Part shown: positions 26,980-36,420 of the stretch, in pieces
Position numbering within the stretch: position 1 is the stretch's first letter
Layout of the letters: each line of letters opens with the position of its first letter
Assembly: GCF_001655775.1 (NCBI RefSeq)
Contig: NZ_LXFF01000027.1
Location: forward strand, 1 to 50,289
Source of the DNA: Candidatus Arthromitus sp. SFB-turkey
GTDB lineage: Bacteria > Bacillota > Clostridia > Clostridiales > Clostridiaceae
Direction: 5' to 3'
DNA: 50,289 nucleotides
The notes under the pieces: model-generated
Database searches by the model: none
What the model saw: only the letters and a program-made list of their open reading frames with translations
What the model was told of the DNA's origin: nothing
Made by a program: the position numbers and the translations under genes

Positions 26980-27504
26980 TTAATTAAAAAATATTATTTT
27001 TGTAATATTTATAGCGAGTATAACTCCAATTATTTCAGATAAAATAGCAGTCCAAAGTGTATGTCTTATTTTTTTTATTTTTACCGCCCCAAAATAAAGA
27101 GCAATAGTATAAAATATAGTTTCAGTAGATCCCATTAAAACAGAAGATAATACACCTAAAAATGAATCTGGACCAAAATTCTTCATATTATCTGTAAAAA
27201 TTCCAAGTGCTCCACTACCTGATAAAGGTTTTATAAAAATTTGAGTTATAACTTCTTTTGGTACTCCCAAAACATTTGTAAACGGTTCAATAAAATTAAT
27301 TATGTACTCAAGTATTCCAGATTCTCTAAAAACTTTTATAGCTAAAAGCATACATAAAAGATAAGGAAAAATATTTTTACATATTTTAAGCCCATCTTTA
27401 GCTCCTTCAACAAATACTTCATAAACCTTAACTTTCTTAAACACACCATAACTTACTATAAACAAAATAATAATTGGAATAAATGAAGATGATATTAATG
27501 ACAT
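26980..27504 (-). CDS. spmB: Spore maturation protein B
   Basis: A membrane protein of 174 aa of the nucleoside-recognition (Gate) family. It shows IFPYLLCMLLAIKVFRESG, FIKPLSGSGALGIF and VLMGSTETIFYTIALYFGA, typical of SpmB. In Bacillus, SpmA and SpmB are needed for proper dehydration of the spore core. ATG behind GGAGGT, 14 bp after spmA. Confidence 0.94.
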   Translation of the reverse strand: MSLISSSFIPIIILFIVSYGVFKKVKVYEVFVEGAKDGLKICKNIFPYLLCMLLAIKVFRESGILEYIINFIEPFTNVLGVPKEVITQIFIKPLSGSGALGIFTDNMKNFGPDSFLGVLSSVLMGSTETIFYTIALYFGAVKIKKIRHTLWTAILSEIIGVILAINITKIIFFN

Positions 27505-27518
27505 TTTTTCACCTCCAA

Positions 27519-28091
27519 TTAAAAAATTCTTTGAAGAATTTTACAAATAATAACTGAAATTATACTGGTTAAAAAAGTTGTAGTAATAATTCCAAACATA
27601 ACTACTCCATGATTAGAAGACCCCTCAATAGCTCTAATAGATAAAATTGTTGTTGGAAATAATTGAATACAATTAGCATTTAACACTAAAAAAAGTGCCA
27701 TATCATTAGAAGCAATGCCCTTTTTTTCATTAACAACATCAAGTTCCTCCATAGCTTTTATACCAAATGGAGTTGCAGCATTTCCAAGTCCTAAAATATT
27801 AGCAGTTAAATTCATAACCACAGGTCCCATAACCTTTTCATTATTCTTTTCTTTAAATAAAATTTTCAAAATTGGTTTTAAAATTTTAGAAATTTTATTT
27901 GTAAGACCACTTTCTTCTGCAATTTTCATGATTCCACACCATAAACACATAATACCCACTAAAGAAATTACAAATGTTACAGTAGAAGAAGTTGAATCAG
28001 TTATAGCTTTAGTAATTTTTTCTCCACTTCCATTAATTAAAGAAACAATTAATCCAGATCCTATCATAAAAAACCAAATATAATTTATCAA
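27519..28091 (-). CDS. spmA: Spore maturation protein A
   Basis: A 190-aa membrane protein with the SpmA signature: MCLWCGIMKIAEESGLT, MNLTANILGLGNAATPFGIKAM and VLNANCIQLFPTTI. It partners SpmB in spore core dehydration. The start is TTG behind GGGGTGA. It leads a run of five same-strand genes (spmA, spmB, 65-aa, 216-aa, 42-aa). It is the clearest evidence that the organism forms spores. Confidence 0.95.
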   Translation of the reverse strand: MINYIWFFMIGSGLIVSLINGSGEKITKAITDSTSSTVTFVISLVGIMCLWCGIMKIAEESGLTNKISKILKPILKILFKEKNNEKVMGPVVMNLTANILGLGNAATPFGIKAMEELDVVNEKKGIASNDMALFLVLNANCIQLFPTTILSIRAIEGSSNHGVVMFGIITTTFLTSIISVIICKILQRIF

Positions 28092-28163
28092 ATAATCACC
28101 CCAAATAACTTTTAAGATAATTTTATTTTTCTTATTCTCTTTTTATGTTAAAAAAGAAAAAAA

Positions 28164-28184
28164 GAGCACAATTACCTTGTGCTC
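28164..28184 (-). terminator. Terminator after the LacI-family regulator
   Basis: An 8-bp stem (GAGCACAA/TTGTGCTC) whose loop contains the regulator's stop codon is followed on the minus strand by a run of seven T. Confidence 0.85.
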
Positions 28185-29170
28185 TCTCTCTCTATTAAAT
28201 TATGTGATACCACGTAATTTAAATTATCAACATGCTCATTATTAATAATTTTTAAAAGCATTCTCATGCCTATTGATCCTAAATCATAACTTGAAGGATC
28301 AACTGTTGTCAATTTAGGATAAAAAACCGATGACATTAAAGTATTATTAAATCCTATAACTTCACAATCATTTGGAACTTTTATATTATTATCTCTTAAA
28401 GCATTTATTGCTCCCATAGCTAATTCATCACACGTACAAAATACTCCGTTAAAATTAATACCTTGAGATATCTTCTTTTGCACATAATTATAGCCATTGT
28501 TTAAAAACGGCTTACAAAAACAAACAAGCTCATCTAAAATCTTTAAATTATTTTCAAGTAAAGCTTCTGTATATCCCTTAAATCTATAAGCAGAAGCATT
28601 TAAAACATCTTTATGATCTCCTATATACAAAATCCTATCTCTTTTATTTGAAATAAGTTTATTAACCGCCTCTTTAGCTGCTTCTACATTGTTTATTGTA
28701 ATATTTGGAATATTTTTATTATCAAACTTTGTTTCAATTAAAACAGTTTTCATGTTAAGTTTTTGTATAATACTTAAAACATCTTCATCTAACGAATTAC
28801 TCATAAAAAGTAAACCATCTACCATCTTTTCTTTTAGTATATATACATATTCTTTCTCTTTATCAAGATTCAAATCTGAATTACACAAAATTATATTATA
28901 ATTATAAATATTTGCAACATCTTCAATCCCACGTACTATCTCTGGGTATAAAGAATTCGAAATATCAGGAATTAAAATACCAATAGTTCTTGTTCTTTGA
29001 GTCTTTAAACTTCTAGCTATAATATTAGGTCTATACCCTAATTTCTCAACAGCATCTCTAACTCTTTTCTGTGTTTCTTCATTTACAACTTCAATTCCAT
29101 TTAAAACCCTAGACACAGTTGCAATGGATACTTTTGCTTCTCTTGCAACATCTTTAATCGAAATAGCCAT
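28172..29170 (-). CDS. LacI/GalR family transcription regulator, CcpA-like
   Basis: A 332-aa repressor with an N-terminal helix-turn-helix and hinge (SIKDVAREAKVSIATVSRVLNG; RPNIIARSLKTQRT) and a periplasmic-binding-protein-like effector domain (GILIPDISN onward). Length and the hinge are close to CcpA, the global catabolite regulator that works with HPr-Ser-P, but a sugar-specific paralogue is possible. No good ribosome site stands close to the ATG; a GGAG lies about 30 bases upstream. It follows ileS by 43 bp and has no sugar operon next to it, which favours a global role. Confidence 0.8.
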   Translation of the reverse strand: MAISIKDVAREAKVSIATVSRVLNGIEVVNEETQKRVRDAVEKLGYRPNIIARSLKTQRTRTIGILIPDISNSLYPEIVRGIEDVANIYNYNIILCNSDLNLDKEKEYVYILKEKMVDGLLFMSNSLDEDVLSIIQKLNMKTVLIETKFDNKNIPNITINNVEAAKEAVNKLISNKRDRILYIGDHKDVLNASAYRFKGYTEALLENNLKILDELVCFCKPFLNNGYNYVQKKISQGINFNGVFCTCDELAMGAINALRDNNIKVPNDCEVIGFNNTLMSSVFYPKLTTVDPSSYDLGSIGMRMLLKIINNEHVDNLNYVVSHNLIERESTR

Positions 29171-29213
29171 AACTACATTTGCTACACTTAGTAACTGCTC
29201 CTCTCTTAAAATT

Positions 29214-32200
29214 TTATATTTTCAAAATATCTAACGTCAATATTTCTCCATTTATATTTAAATCAATATAATTTAAATTGTTTTCTTCAAATAATATATC
29301 AACTGTTAAAGTTTCCTTTTTTATATTATCCTTATACTTTTCAATGACATTAATTAAACTTTCACTATTTTTTATATAAATTCTTATTTTATCACTTACT
29401 TCAAAACGTTTTTCTTTTCTTAGATTTTGAATTTTACTTATAATTTCTCTAACAAATCCTTCTTCTTTCAAAGTTTCATCTATACTCGTATCAAGTATAA
29501 CTCCTATAGATCCTTCTCCAGAAAAAGCATACCCTCCAAGTCCATTCATATTTATTAATAAATTTTCTTTACTAAGTAAAATACTTTCTTCTCCTAGATT
29601 TAACTCTACACTTTCACCTTTATTTAATTTCAAAGCAAGATCCATTTGATCACTTTCATTTAAAAATTTACGTATAGTCGGTATATGTTTTCCATAAGCC
29701 TTACCTATTATAGGTAAATTAGGTTTAATATCAAAATTAACATACTTGCTTATATCGGCATTAAATTCAATTTCTTTAACATTCAATTCTTCTTTTATAA
29801 TGGAATGATAATATATTTCTAAATTTTCCCCACTAACTAATATTTTATAAAGCGGTTGTCTATTTTTTATATTAGCATTATTTCTCGCACTTCTTCCAAG
29901 TTTTACAATTTTATAAGCCAAATCCATATGTTTTTCAAGATCTTTATCAATTAAATTTTCATTACATATTGGAAATTTACATAAATGTATACTTTCTGGA
30001 GAATTTTTATCAATATTAACAACAAGATTTTGATAAATCTCTTCTGTAATAAATGGAATAAATGGAGACAATAATTTTGATAAATCAACCAAAACTATAT
30101 AGAGAGTCATAAATGCACTTATTTTATCCTCATCTACACCACCTATCCAATATCTGGATCTATTACGTCTAACATACCAATTTGAAAGCTCATCAACAAA
30201 AGTTTCAATTTTAAATGCAGCATTTGTTATTTTATAAGATTCAAGTAAAGAATCTACCTCTTTAATCAAAGTATTTAATTTAGATAATATCCATTTATCC
30301 ATAATGCTTACAATTTTAAAATCTCTATGTTTTGAAGGATCAAATTTATCTAAATTAGCATACAAAACGTAAAAAGAATAAACATTCCAATAAGTTGATA
30401 AAAATCTTCTATGAACTTCTTTTACATCATCTTCTGAAAATCTAGATGGAAGCCATGGATAACTTGATGTATAAAAATGCCATCTAACAGCATCTGCTCC
30501 CAAAGAATCTATAACTTCATTTGGATCTACAACATTTCCTAAATGTTTTGACATTTTTTTACCATGTTTATCTAGAACATGACCTAAAACTATACAATTT
30601 TCAAAAGGACTTTTATCAAAAATCGCAGTAGAAATAGCCATTAATGTATAAAACCATCCTCTTGTTTGGTCAACAGCTTCTGATATAAACTGTGCTGGAA
30701 AATTTTTCTCAAATAATTCTTTATTTTCAAAAGGATAATGATATTGTGCAAAGGGCATGCTTCCAGAGTCAAACCAACAGTCAACAACTTCTTTAGTTCT
30801 CTCCATTTCCTCTCCACACTTTTCACACTTAAGTTTCACATTATCAATAAATGGTTTATGAAGCTCAATATCTTCTGGAACATTTATTCCCTTTTCTTTA
30901 AGTTCAGAGATAGAACCAATACATTCTCTATGTGAGCATTTACATTCCCAAATAGGAAGAGGAGTTCCCCAATATCTATCCCTTGAAATACTCCAATCTA
31001 TTACATTTTCTAAGAATTTTCCGAATCTTCCAGTTCTAATATTATCAGGATACCATGAAACCTCATTATTATTTTTCAAAAGATTTTCTCTAATAGCAGT
31101 AGTTTTAACATACCAACTATCTTTTGGATAATAAAGAAGTGGAGTATCGCATCTCCAGCAATGTGGGTATGAGTGAGTATATTTTTCAGATTTAAATAAA
31201 CTATTTTTATCTTCTAATAGTTTTATAATTTTTAGATCACAATCTTTTACAAACATACCTTTGAAATCTGTTATTTCATCTATAAATTTTCCTTGAAGAT
31301 CTACTGGATTTATAAAAGGTAAATTATATTTTTTTCCAAGTTTATTATCATCTTCACCAAAAGCAGGTGCAATATGTACAATACCAGTACCATCAGATAA
31401 AGTTACATAATCCCCATGAACTACATAAAAACCTTTTCCCTCTGGTTTTATATAAGAAAGTAATTGTTTGTACTCAAGATTTAAAATTTCTTCCCCTTTA
31501 AACTCTTTTAGGATTTCATATTCTATATCTCCTAAAACCTTTATTAAATCCTTAGCTAAAATAAAAATTTCATCTTCCACTTTAATTTCAACATAAGTGT
31601 AAGATTTATTAATAGCAAGAGCAGTATTTGAAGGAAGAGTCCAAGGAGTAGTTGTCCAAGCTAAAATGTATTTATTTTCAAATCCTTTAACTTTAAATTT
31701 AACAACAACAGTATTATCTTTAACGTCTTTATATCCTTGGGCAACCTCATGTGAGGAAAGACCAGTTCCACATCTTGAGCAATAAGGAAGAATTTTATGA
31801 CCTTTATAAAGCAAATCTTTCTCCCACATTTCCTTAAATGCCCACCAAACAGATTCTATATAATTGTTGTGATACGTTACATATGGATTCTCCATATCTA
31901 CCCAATATCCAATTTTTTTAGACATTTCTTCCCACATCTCAACATATTTAAAAACGTTATCTTTACATTCATTTACAAATTTACTAACACCAAATTCTTC
32001 AATTTCTTTTTTACCAGATATTTTTAATTTTTTCTCAATTTCAAGCTCTACAGGAAGACCATGAGTATCCCATCCTGCTTTTCTTAAAACTTTATATCCT
32101 TTCATAACTTTGTATCTTGGAATTATATCCTTAATAACACGAGTTATAACATGACCTATATGAGGCTTTCCATTAGCTGTTGGTGGACCATCATAAAAAC

Positions 32201-32324
32201 TAAAATACTCACCATCTTCATTTAATGCAAAATTTTTACTTACAATATTATTTTTTCCCCAAAAATCGAGTATATTTTTATCTATTTCACTCATAGAAAC
32301 ACTAGAATCAACTTTTTTATACAT
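29214..32324 (-). CDS. ileS: Isoleucyl-tRNA synthetase (type 2)
   Basis: It charges tRNA-Ile and edits valine. The class I motifs are [12 protein letters not shown] (HIGH) and KKMSKHLGN (KMSKS); the editing domain lies between, with [12 protein letters not shown]. Sequence around the HIGH motif and the length (about 1036 aa) match the eukaryote-like type 2 enzyme, usually less sensitive to mupirocin. I prefer the ATG at 32324 because GGAGGAG lies directly upstream; an in-frame TTG at 32339 is the alternative. A consensus promoter sits at 32414-32442. No T-box element is seen although ileS often has one in Firmicutes. Confidence 0.95.
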   Translation of the reverse strand: MYKKVDSSVSMSEIDKNILDFWGKNNIVSKNFALNEDGEYFSFYDGPPTANGKPHIGHVITRVIKDIIPRYKVMKGYKVLRKAGWDTHGLPVELEIEKKLKISGKKEIEEFGVSKFVNECKDNVFKYVEMWEEMSKKIGYWVDMENPYVTYHNNYIESVWWAFKEMWEKDLLYKGHKILPYCSRCGTGLSSHEVAQGYKDVKDNTVVVKFKVKGFENKYILAWTTTPWTLPSNTALAINKSYTYVEIKVEDEIFILAKDLIKVLGDIEYEILKEFKGEEILNLEYKQLLSYIKPEGKGFYVVHGDYVTLSDGTGIVHIAPAFGEDDNKLGKKYNLPFINPVDLQGKFIDEITDFKGMFVKDCDLKIIKLLEDKNSLFKSEKYTHSYPHCWRCDTPLLYYPKDSWYVKTTAIRENLLKNNNEVSWYPDNIRTGRFGKFLENVIDWSISRDRYWGTPLPIWECKCSHRECIGSISELKEKGINVPEDIELHKPFIDNVKLKCEKCGEEMERTKEVVDCWFDSGSMPFAQYHYPFENKELFEKNFPAQFISEAVDQTRGWFYTLMAISTAIFDKSPFENCIVLGHVLDKHGKKMSKHLGNVVDPNEVIDSLGADAVRWHFYTSSYPWLPSRFSEDDVKEVHRRFLSTYWNVYSFYVLYANLDKFDPSKHRDFKIVSIMDKWILSKLNTLIKEVDSLLESYKITNAAFKIETFVDELSNWYVRRNRSRYWIGGVDEDKISAFMTLYIVLVDLSKLLSPFIPFITEEIYQNLVVNIDKNSPESIHLCKFPICNENLIDKDLEKHMDLAYKIVKLGRSARNNANIKNRQPLYKILVSGENLEIYYHSIIKEELNVKEIEFNADISKYVNFDIKPNLPIIGKAYGKHIPTIRKFLNESDQMDLALKLNKGESVELNLGEESILLSKENLLINMNGLGGYAFSGEGSIGVILDTSIDETLKEEGFVREIISKIQNLRKEKRFEVSDKIRIYIKNSESLINVIEKYKDNIKKETLTVDILFEENNLNYIDLNINGEILTLDILKI

Positions 32325-32361
32325 AAACTCCTCCAACAAATTAATTTCTCCCTAGAAACTA

Positions 32362-32398
32362 AAAATACTTCACTCTAAAATTTAAAGTGAAGTATTTT
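32362..32398 (-). promoter_or_regulatory. Hairpin at the 5' end of the ileS transcript
   Basis: A 13-bp perfect stem with core ACTTCACT/AGTGAAGT (32362-32374 with 32386-32398) is followed by a short T run on the minus strand. With the promoter at 32414-32442 the transcript would begin about 32407, so this hairpin forms its very 5' end. It may protect the mRNA or end upstream transcription. Confidence 0.6.
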
Positions 32399-32413
32399 AA
32401 ATCATTTTTTAAA

Positions 32414-32442
32414 ATTATAAATTCATATAGTAAAATTGTCAA
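32414..32442 (-). promoter_or_regulatory. Consensus sigma-A promoter for ileS
   Basis: On the minus strand TTGACA (32437-32442) and TATAAT (32414-32419) are both perfect and are spaced by exactly 17 bp. It reads toward ileS, about 90 bp ahead of its start. Confidence 0.85.
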
Positions 32443-32510
32443 TTACGTACACTTCCTATTAATTTAAAAAAATAATTTTAGTTTCAATTCGTATATGAAA
32501 ACAAAGATAA

Positions 32511-32662
32511 TTATTTATGAAGTAACTCACATCTTAACCTATCTATCTTAGATTTTATTCTAGAGTAATCACTAAGTTTAAAGGCAGGATCTAATCCTAC
32601 AGTTCCTACTATAACGATGATAAACTTATTCCTACACAACCACCAATTACTCAGCGATTCAT
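32511..32662 (-). pseudogene. Broken third copy of the small Gly-rich membrane protein family
   Basis: An ATG at 32662 with an AGAGGG site opens a frame reading M-N-R, then TGA at codon 4, then VIGGCVGISLSSL; a frameshift follows, and the next frame reads VIVGTVGLDP and then a charged helix with KIDRL before TAA at 32511. The plan (basic start, Gly/Val-rich helix, charged helix) and the IDRL segment match the neighbouring gene at 32733 (MKLRWLVVGAG...IDRLSDEI). I read it as a decayed paralogue. It is also richer in G+C than ordinary intergenic DNA here. The rest of the 32401-32732 gap holds the ileS promoter and nothing else I recognise. Confidence 0.5.
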
Positions 32663-32732
32663 AAAACCCTCTTCTATGTAAAACTCTATTTAATCCGCTT
32701 ATAACACTTAAAACTTATATAAATTTTAAATA

Positions 32733-32951
32733 TTAGTTTTCATATCCAGGTGAAGGTAATGAAGGCCCAGTTCTTGGTAATACTCTAGACTCTGGTGGAA
32801 TAGGTGGATAAATAGTATCATTAATTTCATCACTTAATCTATCTATTTGACTGGGCTTATCAAGATTAGAAACCCCAACTCCAGCAAGTCCTCCTACCAA
32901 TCCTAAAACTGTAACCATACCTGCTCCAACAACTAACCAACGCAATTTCAT
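32733..32951 (-). CDS. Small Gly-rich membrane protein, 72 aa
   Basis: A 72-aa product with a short basic start, a Gly/Val-rich hydrophobic helix (LVVGAGMVTVLGLVGGLAGV), a charged stretch containing IDRLSDEIN and a Pro-rich tail. ATG behind AAAGGAGG. The gene upstream at 32988 encodes the same layout (hydrophobic Gly helix, charged helix, then DDIN...PP), so the two are paralogues, and a broken third copy lies downstream. Probably a single-pass membrane or exported peptide. Function unknown. Confidence 0.7.
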   Translation of the reverse strand: MKLRWLVVGAGMVTVLGLVGGLAGVGVSNLDKPSQIDRLSDEINDTIYPPIPPESRVLPRTGPSLPSPGYEN

Positions 32952-32987
32952 AAAATTCCCCCTCCTTTTTCTTTAAATTCAATTTAC

Positions 32988-33221
32988 TTACCTAGAATTA
33001 ATAAATCCTTTTCCGCCAGGTGGATCTATATTTATATCATCTGCTATTAATCTACTTGTCCTTAATTCATCTTTAAGAATTTCAATTTTTTCATCATAAA
33101 CAGCTTTTTTGCTACCTTCAATTCCAAGTCCAACACTTAAACCAATTACTGTTGCTAAACCTAAAGTTCCTCCAAGTAAAACTTTTCCAAGTCCAACACC
33201 ATTACCAGGATTAAACCCCAC
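32988..33221 (-). CDS. Small Gly-rich membrane protein, 77 aa
   Basis: Paralogue of the 72-aa gene, 36 bp upstream of it on the same strand. A Gly-rich hydrophobic helix (VLLGGTLGLATVIGLSVGLGI) is followed by a charged helix and DDINIDPPGGKG. I start it at the GTG at 33221, ten bases after AGGAGG; a GTG at 33230 overlaps that site. The function is unknown; anchored by one helix is the best structural guess. Confidence 0.68.
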   Translation of the reverse strand: MGFNPGNGVGLGKVLLGGTLGLATVIGLSVGLGIEGSKKAVYDEKIEILKDELRTSRLIADDINIDPPGGKGFINSR

Positions 33222-33351
33222 GATACACACCTCCTAAAAACACAAAAAAATTTATTTTAAAAACCATGATGTAAATTCACAATATATTAATAATATTATA
33301 TAATAATTTACATTTAAACACAATACTTTTTAAACTTTATTGTAACTTTTT

Positions 33352-35556
33352 CTAATCTTGAAATTTAAAATCTATATCTTTTGTATTGTTTATTCCATTT
33401 AAAATTCTAAATCTATAACCTAAATGATCCTCATTTCTTATTGAAATAAGAGTTTTTTCTATACCTTTTAAATTTCCATAATTAGTCGTAACTACCATAT
33501 CTTCAATTAAATTATCTCCACTTAAAAATAAAAACTCCTTATTTTTAAGCACAATATACTCATCTATACTCTTTAAACTTTGGTGTTTATCTTCTAAAGT
33601 TACTTTATTTAAAAACACTTCATCTTTAGGCTTCTTTGAAGAAAAGGAAATATAAAACCCAGAATTTATATCCTCTAAAGTTTCAAAATCAACCATGTAA
33701 ATTTCAAAAACATCAAAATTATCTTCAACATTAAAAAACTTTTTCAAAAATCCAGATGAAGTAACCTTTGCAAAATTATCCGATTCATCAAAAGCTAGAT
33801 AACTTCCATAATCATCTTTTATTTTAAATTCATTATCTCTTCCATCATTTTTTTCAAGAACAAATCTAACTTTATTGTCATTATTTTTATCAAATATTAA
33901 TTTATTATTTAAAAATCCATAATCAGTATTTAAAGATGTTCCCGTAGCTTTGCTGTATAAATTAAAACTGGTAAGTTCATTATTATATGGACGTATTTCA
34001 AATAAAAAATTACTTAAATCACTAACACCTTTATTATAATTAAACTTAATATTTAAATAAGAATCATTGTATAAAGTTTGATTTATAGCTTCAGATGACT
34101 TTAAATCAACACTTAAAAATTCATCTGTTTCTTTATTCTTCAAAAGAACTTGTATGTAATTTCCAGAAACTATTTCTTTTTTTATTTCATCATAACTAAC
34201 TTTTTTAAATAAAGAGGATGTCATATTATTAAATTCAAAAACATGTCCATTTTCAAAATTACTATCCCCTATATAAAAATAATTTTTATTATTTCCTTCA
34301 TCTCTTTTTAAAAAAACTCTATTTGAAATATCAAAAATTTTATTATCATTTGTTATTACAAATTTACTTCCAATTTCTTTATCAACAAATTTATTTGTTT
34401 CTTCGTTATAAGATAAAAATTTATCTTCTTTAAAATCATAAAATCTATATAAACCAATGCTTTTATTAGGAGCAAAAACATAATTTCCATCTCTTAAATC
34501 TCTATAAATTCTAAAGTTAATTAAATTCTCATCATCAATTTCTCCTTCATCTTCATAAAGTTTATAAGTTTTCATCATATTTTCATCAAAATATATTTTG
34601 TAATTATCAATTAAATTAATTATATCTACAGAATCATCTTCTCTTTTGCTGATTTTAAAAATATTATCTTCATTCGATTCAAACACAAATACTTGATCCT
34701 TAAGCTCAATATCATATACATTTGACAAATTATAATTATTTATAACCCTAAGTTCTGAAGAATTTAAAACTCCTATAGTTATAAAAGGATTTCCAAACCT
34801 ATTATACAAAGTGAAACTAGTATTTTCTTTGAAAAAAGTATCCACATCTTTACTTTCTAAAGAAACCTTCAAATTATTTACAATAGGAATTTTCACATTC
34901 TTATTTACATGACCAAAACTATAAATAAAATTTTGGGAATTATCGCTATAATAACTAGTTTCCACTTTAAATTCTTTGTCATAAAAATTTGATATGTAAT
35001 TTTCAAAATTCAAATATAAAAAATTAGAATCTTTTGAAAAACTAAATCTAAACTCAAAAGAATCAATTTCTATGTTGTAAAAAATATTATCATACCTATT
35101 ATAGACAGTTATAACTTCCGTTAATTTATTTGTGTTATTTTCACTAAATTCACTAATTGGAATTTTAAAAATACTTTTTCCATCTTTAGTTTCAACAACT
35201 TCAAAATCATAATTTAAAAGTGGAGTACCATCTATTATTATTTCATTTAAAATTACATCTCTTAAAACATTTCTATCTTTAACAATAATATTTAAACTTT
35301 CATAAGTATTTTTAATTTCATAAATATCTTTAACCCCTTGTGATGAAACCTTATTTAAAGAAGAATTCCACCATTCTAAATAAATTTTTTCAATTAAATT
35401 TGTATTTTCTTTTAATTGACTTATGGTTCCATTAGCCATTTTCACATCTTTATCTTTCAAAAAAATTTGAAGAATCCCCACAATTAAAAAGAATATAACT
35501 AAAACAAACCCAATTAAAAAATAAATAAACTTCCTTGTCTTTATATAATCCCCCAT
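33352..35556 (-). CDS. Large membrane-anchored beta-rich protein, 734 aa
   Basis: Unrecognised. One N-terminal helix (FIYFLIGFVLVIFFLIVGIL, about residues 10-29) anchors a large, probably extracellular part dominated by alternating beta strands. From about residue 365 I see recurring units of the form F/Y-x-x-x-x-x-x-FLSxx (KFLSYNEE, EFLSVDLK, SYLAFDES, EFLFLSGD), spaced by about 60-100 residues; this resembles beta-trefoil or fascin-like repeats, which bind carbohydrates or proteins. That fold is inference. ATG behind AGGAGG. The small-protein pair follows 121 bp later on the same strand. A surface or spore-related role is possible. Confidence 0.75.
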   Translation of the reverse strand: MGDYIKTRKFIYFLIGFVLVIFFLIVGILQIFLKDKDVKMANGTISQLKENTNLIEKIYLEWWNSSLNKVSSQGVKDIYEIKNTYESLNIIVKDRNVLRDVILNEIIIDGTPLLNYDFEVVETKDGKSIFKIPISEFSENNTNKLTEVITVYNRYDNIFYNIEIDSFEFRFSFSKDSNFLYLNFENYISNFYDKEFKVETSYYSDNSQNFIYSFGHVNKNVKIPIVNNLKVSLESKDVDTFFKENTSFTLYNRFGNPFITIGVLNSSELRVINNYNLSNVYDIELKDQVFVFESNEDNIFKISKREDDSVDIINLIDNYKIYFDENMMKTYKLYEDEGEIDDENLINFRIYRDLRDGNYVFAPNKSIGLYRFYDFKEDKFLSYNEETNKFVDKEIGSKFVITNDNKIFDISNRVFLKRDEGNNKNYFYIGDSNFENGHVFEFNNMTSSLFKKVSYDEIKKEIVSGNYIQVLLKNKETDEFLSVDLKSSEAINQTLYNDSYLNIKFNYNKGVSDLSNFLFEIRPYNNELTSFNLYSKATGTSLNTDYGFLNNKLIFDKNNDNKVRFVLEKNDGRDNEFKIKDDYGSYLAFDESDNFAKVTSSGFLKKFFNVEDNFDVFEIYMVDFETLEDINSGFYISFSSKKPKDEVFLNKVTLEDKHQSLKSIDEYIVLKNKEFLFLSGDNLIEDMVVTTNYGNLKGIEKTLISIRNEDHLGYRFRILNGINNTKDIDFKFQD

Positions 35557-35610
35557 ATATTCCCTCCTAATTTAATTTTACACTAATCAAATATGTTATA
35601 AAATATAAAA

Positions 35611-35653
35611 AAACTGACAATTTACAAGAAAAATCTCATAAACTTGCCAGTTT
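35611..35653 (-). terminator. Terminator of the copper operon
   Basis: A 14-15-bp imperfect stem (AAACTG.CAA.TTTA arms at 35611-35624 and 35639-35653) is followed on the minus strand by T-rich sequence, just after the copZ stop. Confidence 0.75.
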
Positions 35654-35662
35654 TAAAAATCT

Positions 35663-35860
35663 CTATTCAATTTTATCTACATCAAATCCGTAATCACCTA
35701 TTGCATTAATTATCTCTTCATTAGATTTATCAATTTCTACATTTACAATTTTATTTTCTAAATCAATTTCTATAAAACTTGCACCAATATCTTTTAAAGC
35801 ATTCTCTATTTTACTTTCACAATGCTTACAGTTCATACCGCTTATAAATATTTTTTTCAT
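35663..35860 (-). CDS. copZ: Heavy-metal-associated domain protein, copper chaperone type
   Basis: A 65-aa ferredoxin-like HMA domain with the metal site GMNCKHC at residues 8-14. It would carry Cu(I) to the CopA pump encoded two genes upstream. ATG behind AGGAG, 19 bp after the nuclease gene. The position in a copA run supports copper over other metals. Confidence 0.88.
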   Translation of the reverse strand: MKKIFISGMNCKHCESKIENALKDIGASFIEIDLENKIVNVEIDKSNEEIINAIGDYGFDVDKIE

Positions 35861-35879
35861 AAACTATACTCCTATAAAA

Positions 35880-36401
35880 TCAATTTTGCTTTTTAAATCC
35901 GCTATCAGTAACATATCCTTCTATACTCCAAATATTTTCACCTTTAACTTTAGCATTTTCCTGAGCTAAATTCAATATTTCTAAATGTTTAGCACCTTCA
36001 AAAACATACGCAACACGTGCCAAGCCCTCACCAACGACATCTTCATTTAACATTTTAAGTTTATCTCCATCATAATACCAAACATAAGCAAGAAGTCTTC
36101 CATAGTTATCTCTTTCTTTACCATCCATCTCCAAATAAACATATTCATCATCAGAAAGTCTACGTTCTAAAAATTTTCTAGCTTCACTTGAATAAGGATA
36201 ACTCCCTCTAAGCTCAGGTGCATCTATAAGAAGTAACCTAACATTTTCAAGTTTACCATCTATTGAAACTTTTATTGTATCTCCATCTATTACTCTATTT
36301 AAAGATACCTTTTTTAAATTTCCATTATATCCACTTAAACAAGACAGTAAAATAAAACAGCTAAAAATAATTATAAATAGATTTCTGAATTTAAATTTCA
36401 A
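35880..36401 (-). CDS. Thermonuclease-like (SNase) lipoprotein
   Basis: A staphylococcal-nuclease fold protein of 173 aa that would cut DNA and RNA outside the cell. A signal peptide ends in the lipobox LLSC (Cys at about residue 20), so the mature protein is tethered to the membrane by Lgt. Catalytic pieces are visible: VIDGDTIKV, VRLLLIDAPE (Arg and Asp) and KERDNYGRLLAYVW (Glu and Arg). The start is TTG behind GGAGGG. It is inserted between copA and copZ with 19-bp gaps on both sides, which is unusual for a copper operon. Confidence 0.9.
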   Translation of the reverse strand: MKFKFRNLFIIIFSCFILLSCLSGYNGNLKKVSLNRVIDGDTIKVSIDGKLENVRLLLIDAPELRGSYPYSSEARKFLERRLSDDEYVYLEMDGKERDNYGRLLAYVWYYDGDKLKMLNEDVVGEGLARVAYVFEGAKHLEILNLAQENAKVKGENIWSIEGYVTDSGFKKQN

Positions 36402-36420
36402 ATTAAACCCTCCAAAATAT

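Noticed and set aside
32651-32653. Second selenocysteine TGA in the small Gly-rich copy
   Set aside because: A frameshift follows within 15 codons and the intact paralogue has Trp at the matching place, so decay is the better reading.
32340-32732. T-box riboswitch upstream of ileS
   Set aside because: No GGGTGGNACCGCG-like segment or specifier stem is present, and the promoter is too close to the gene to include one.
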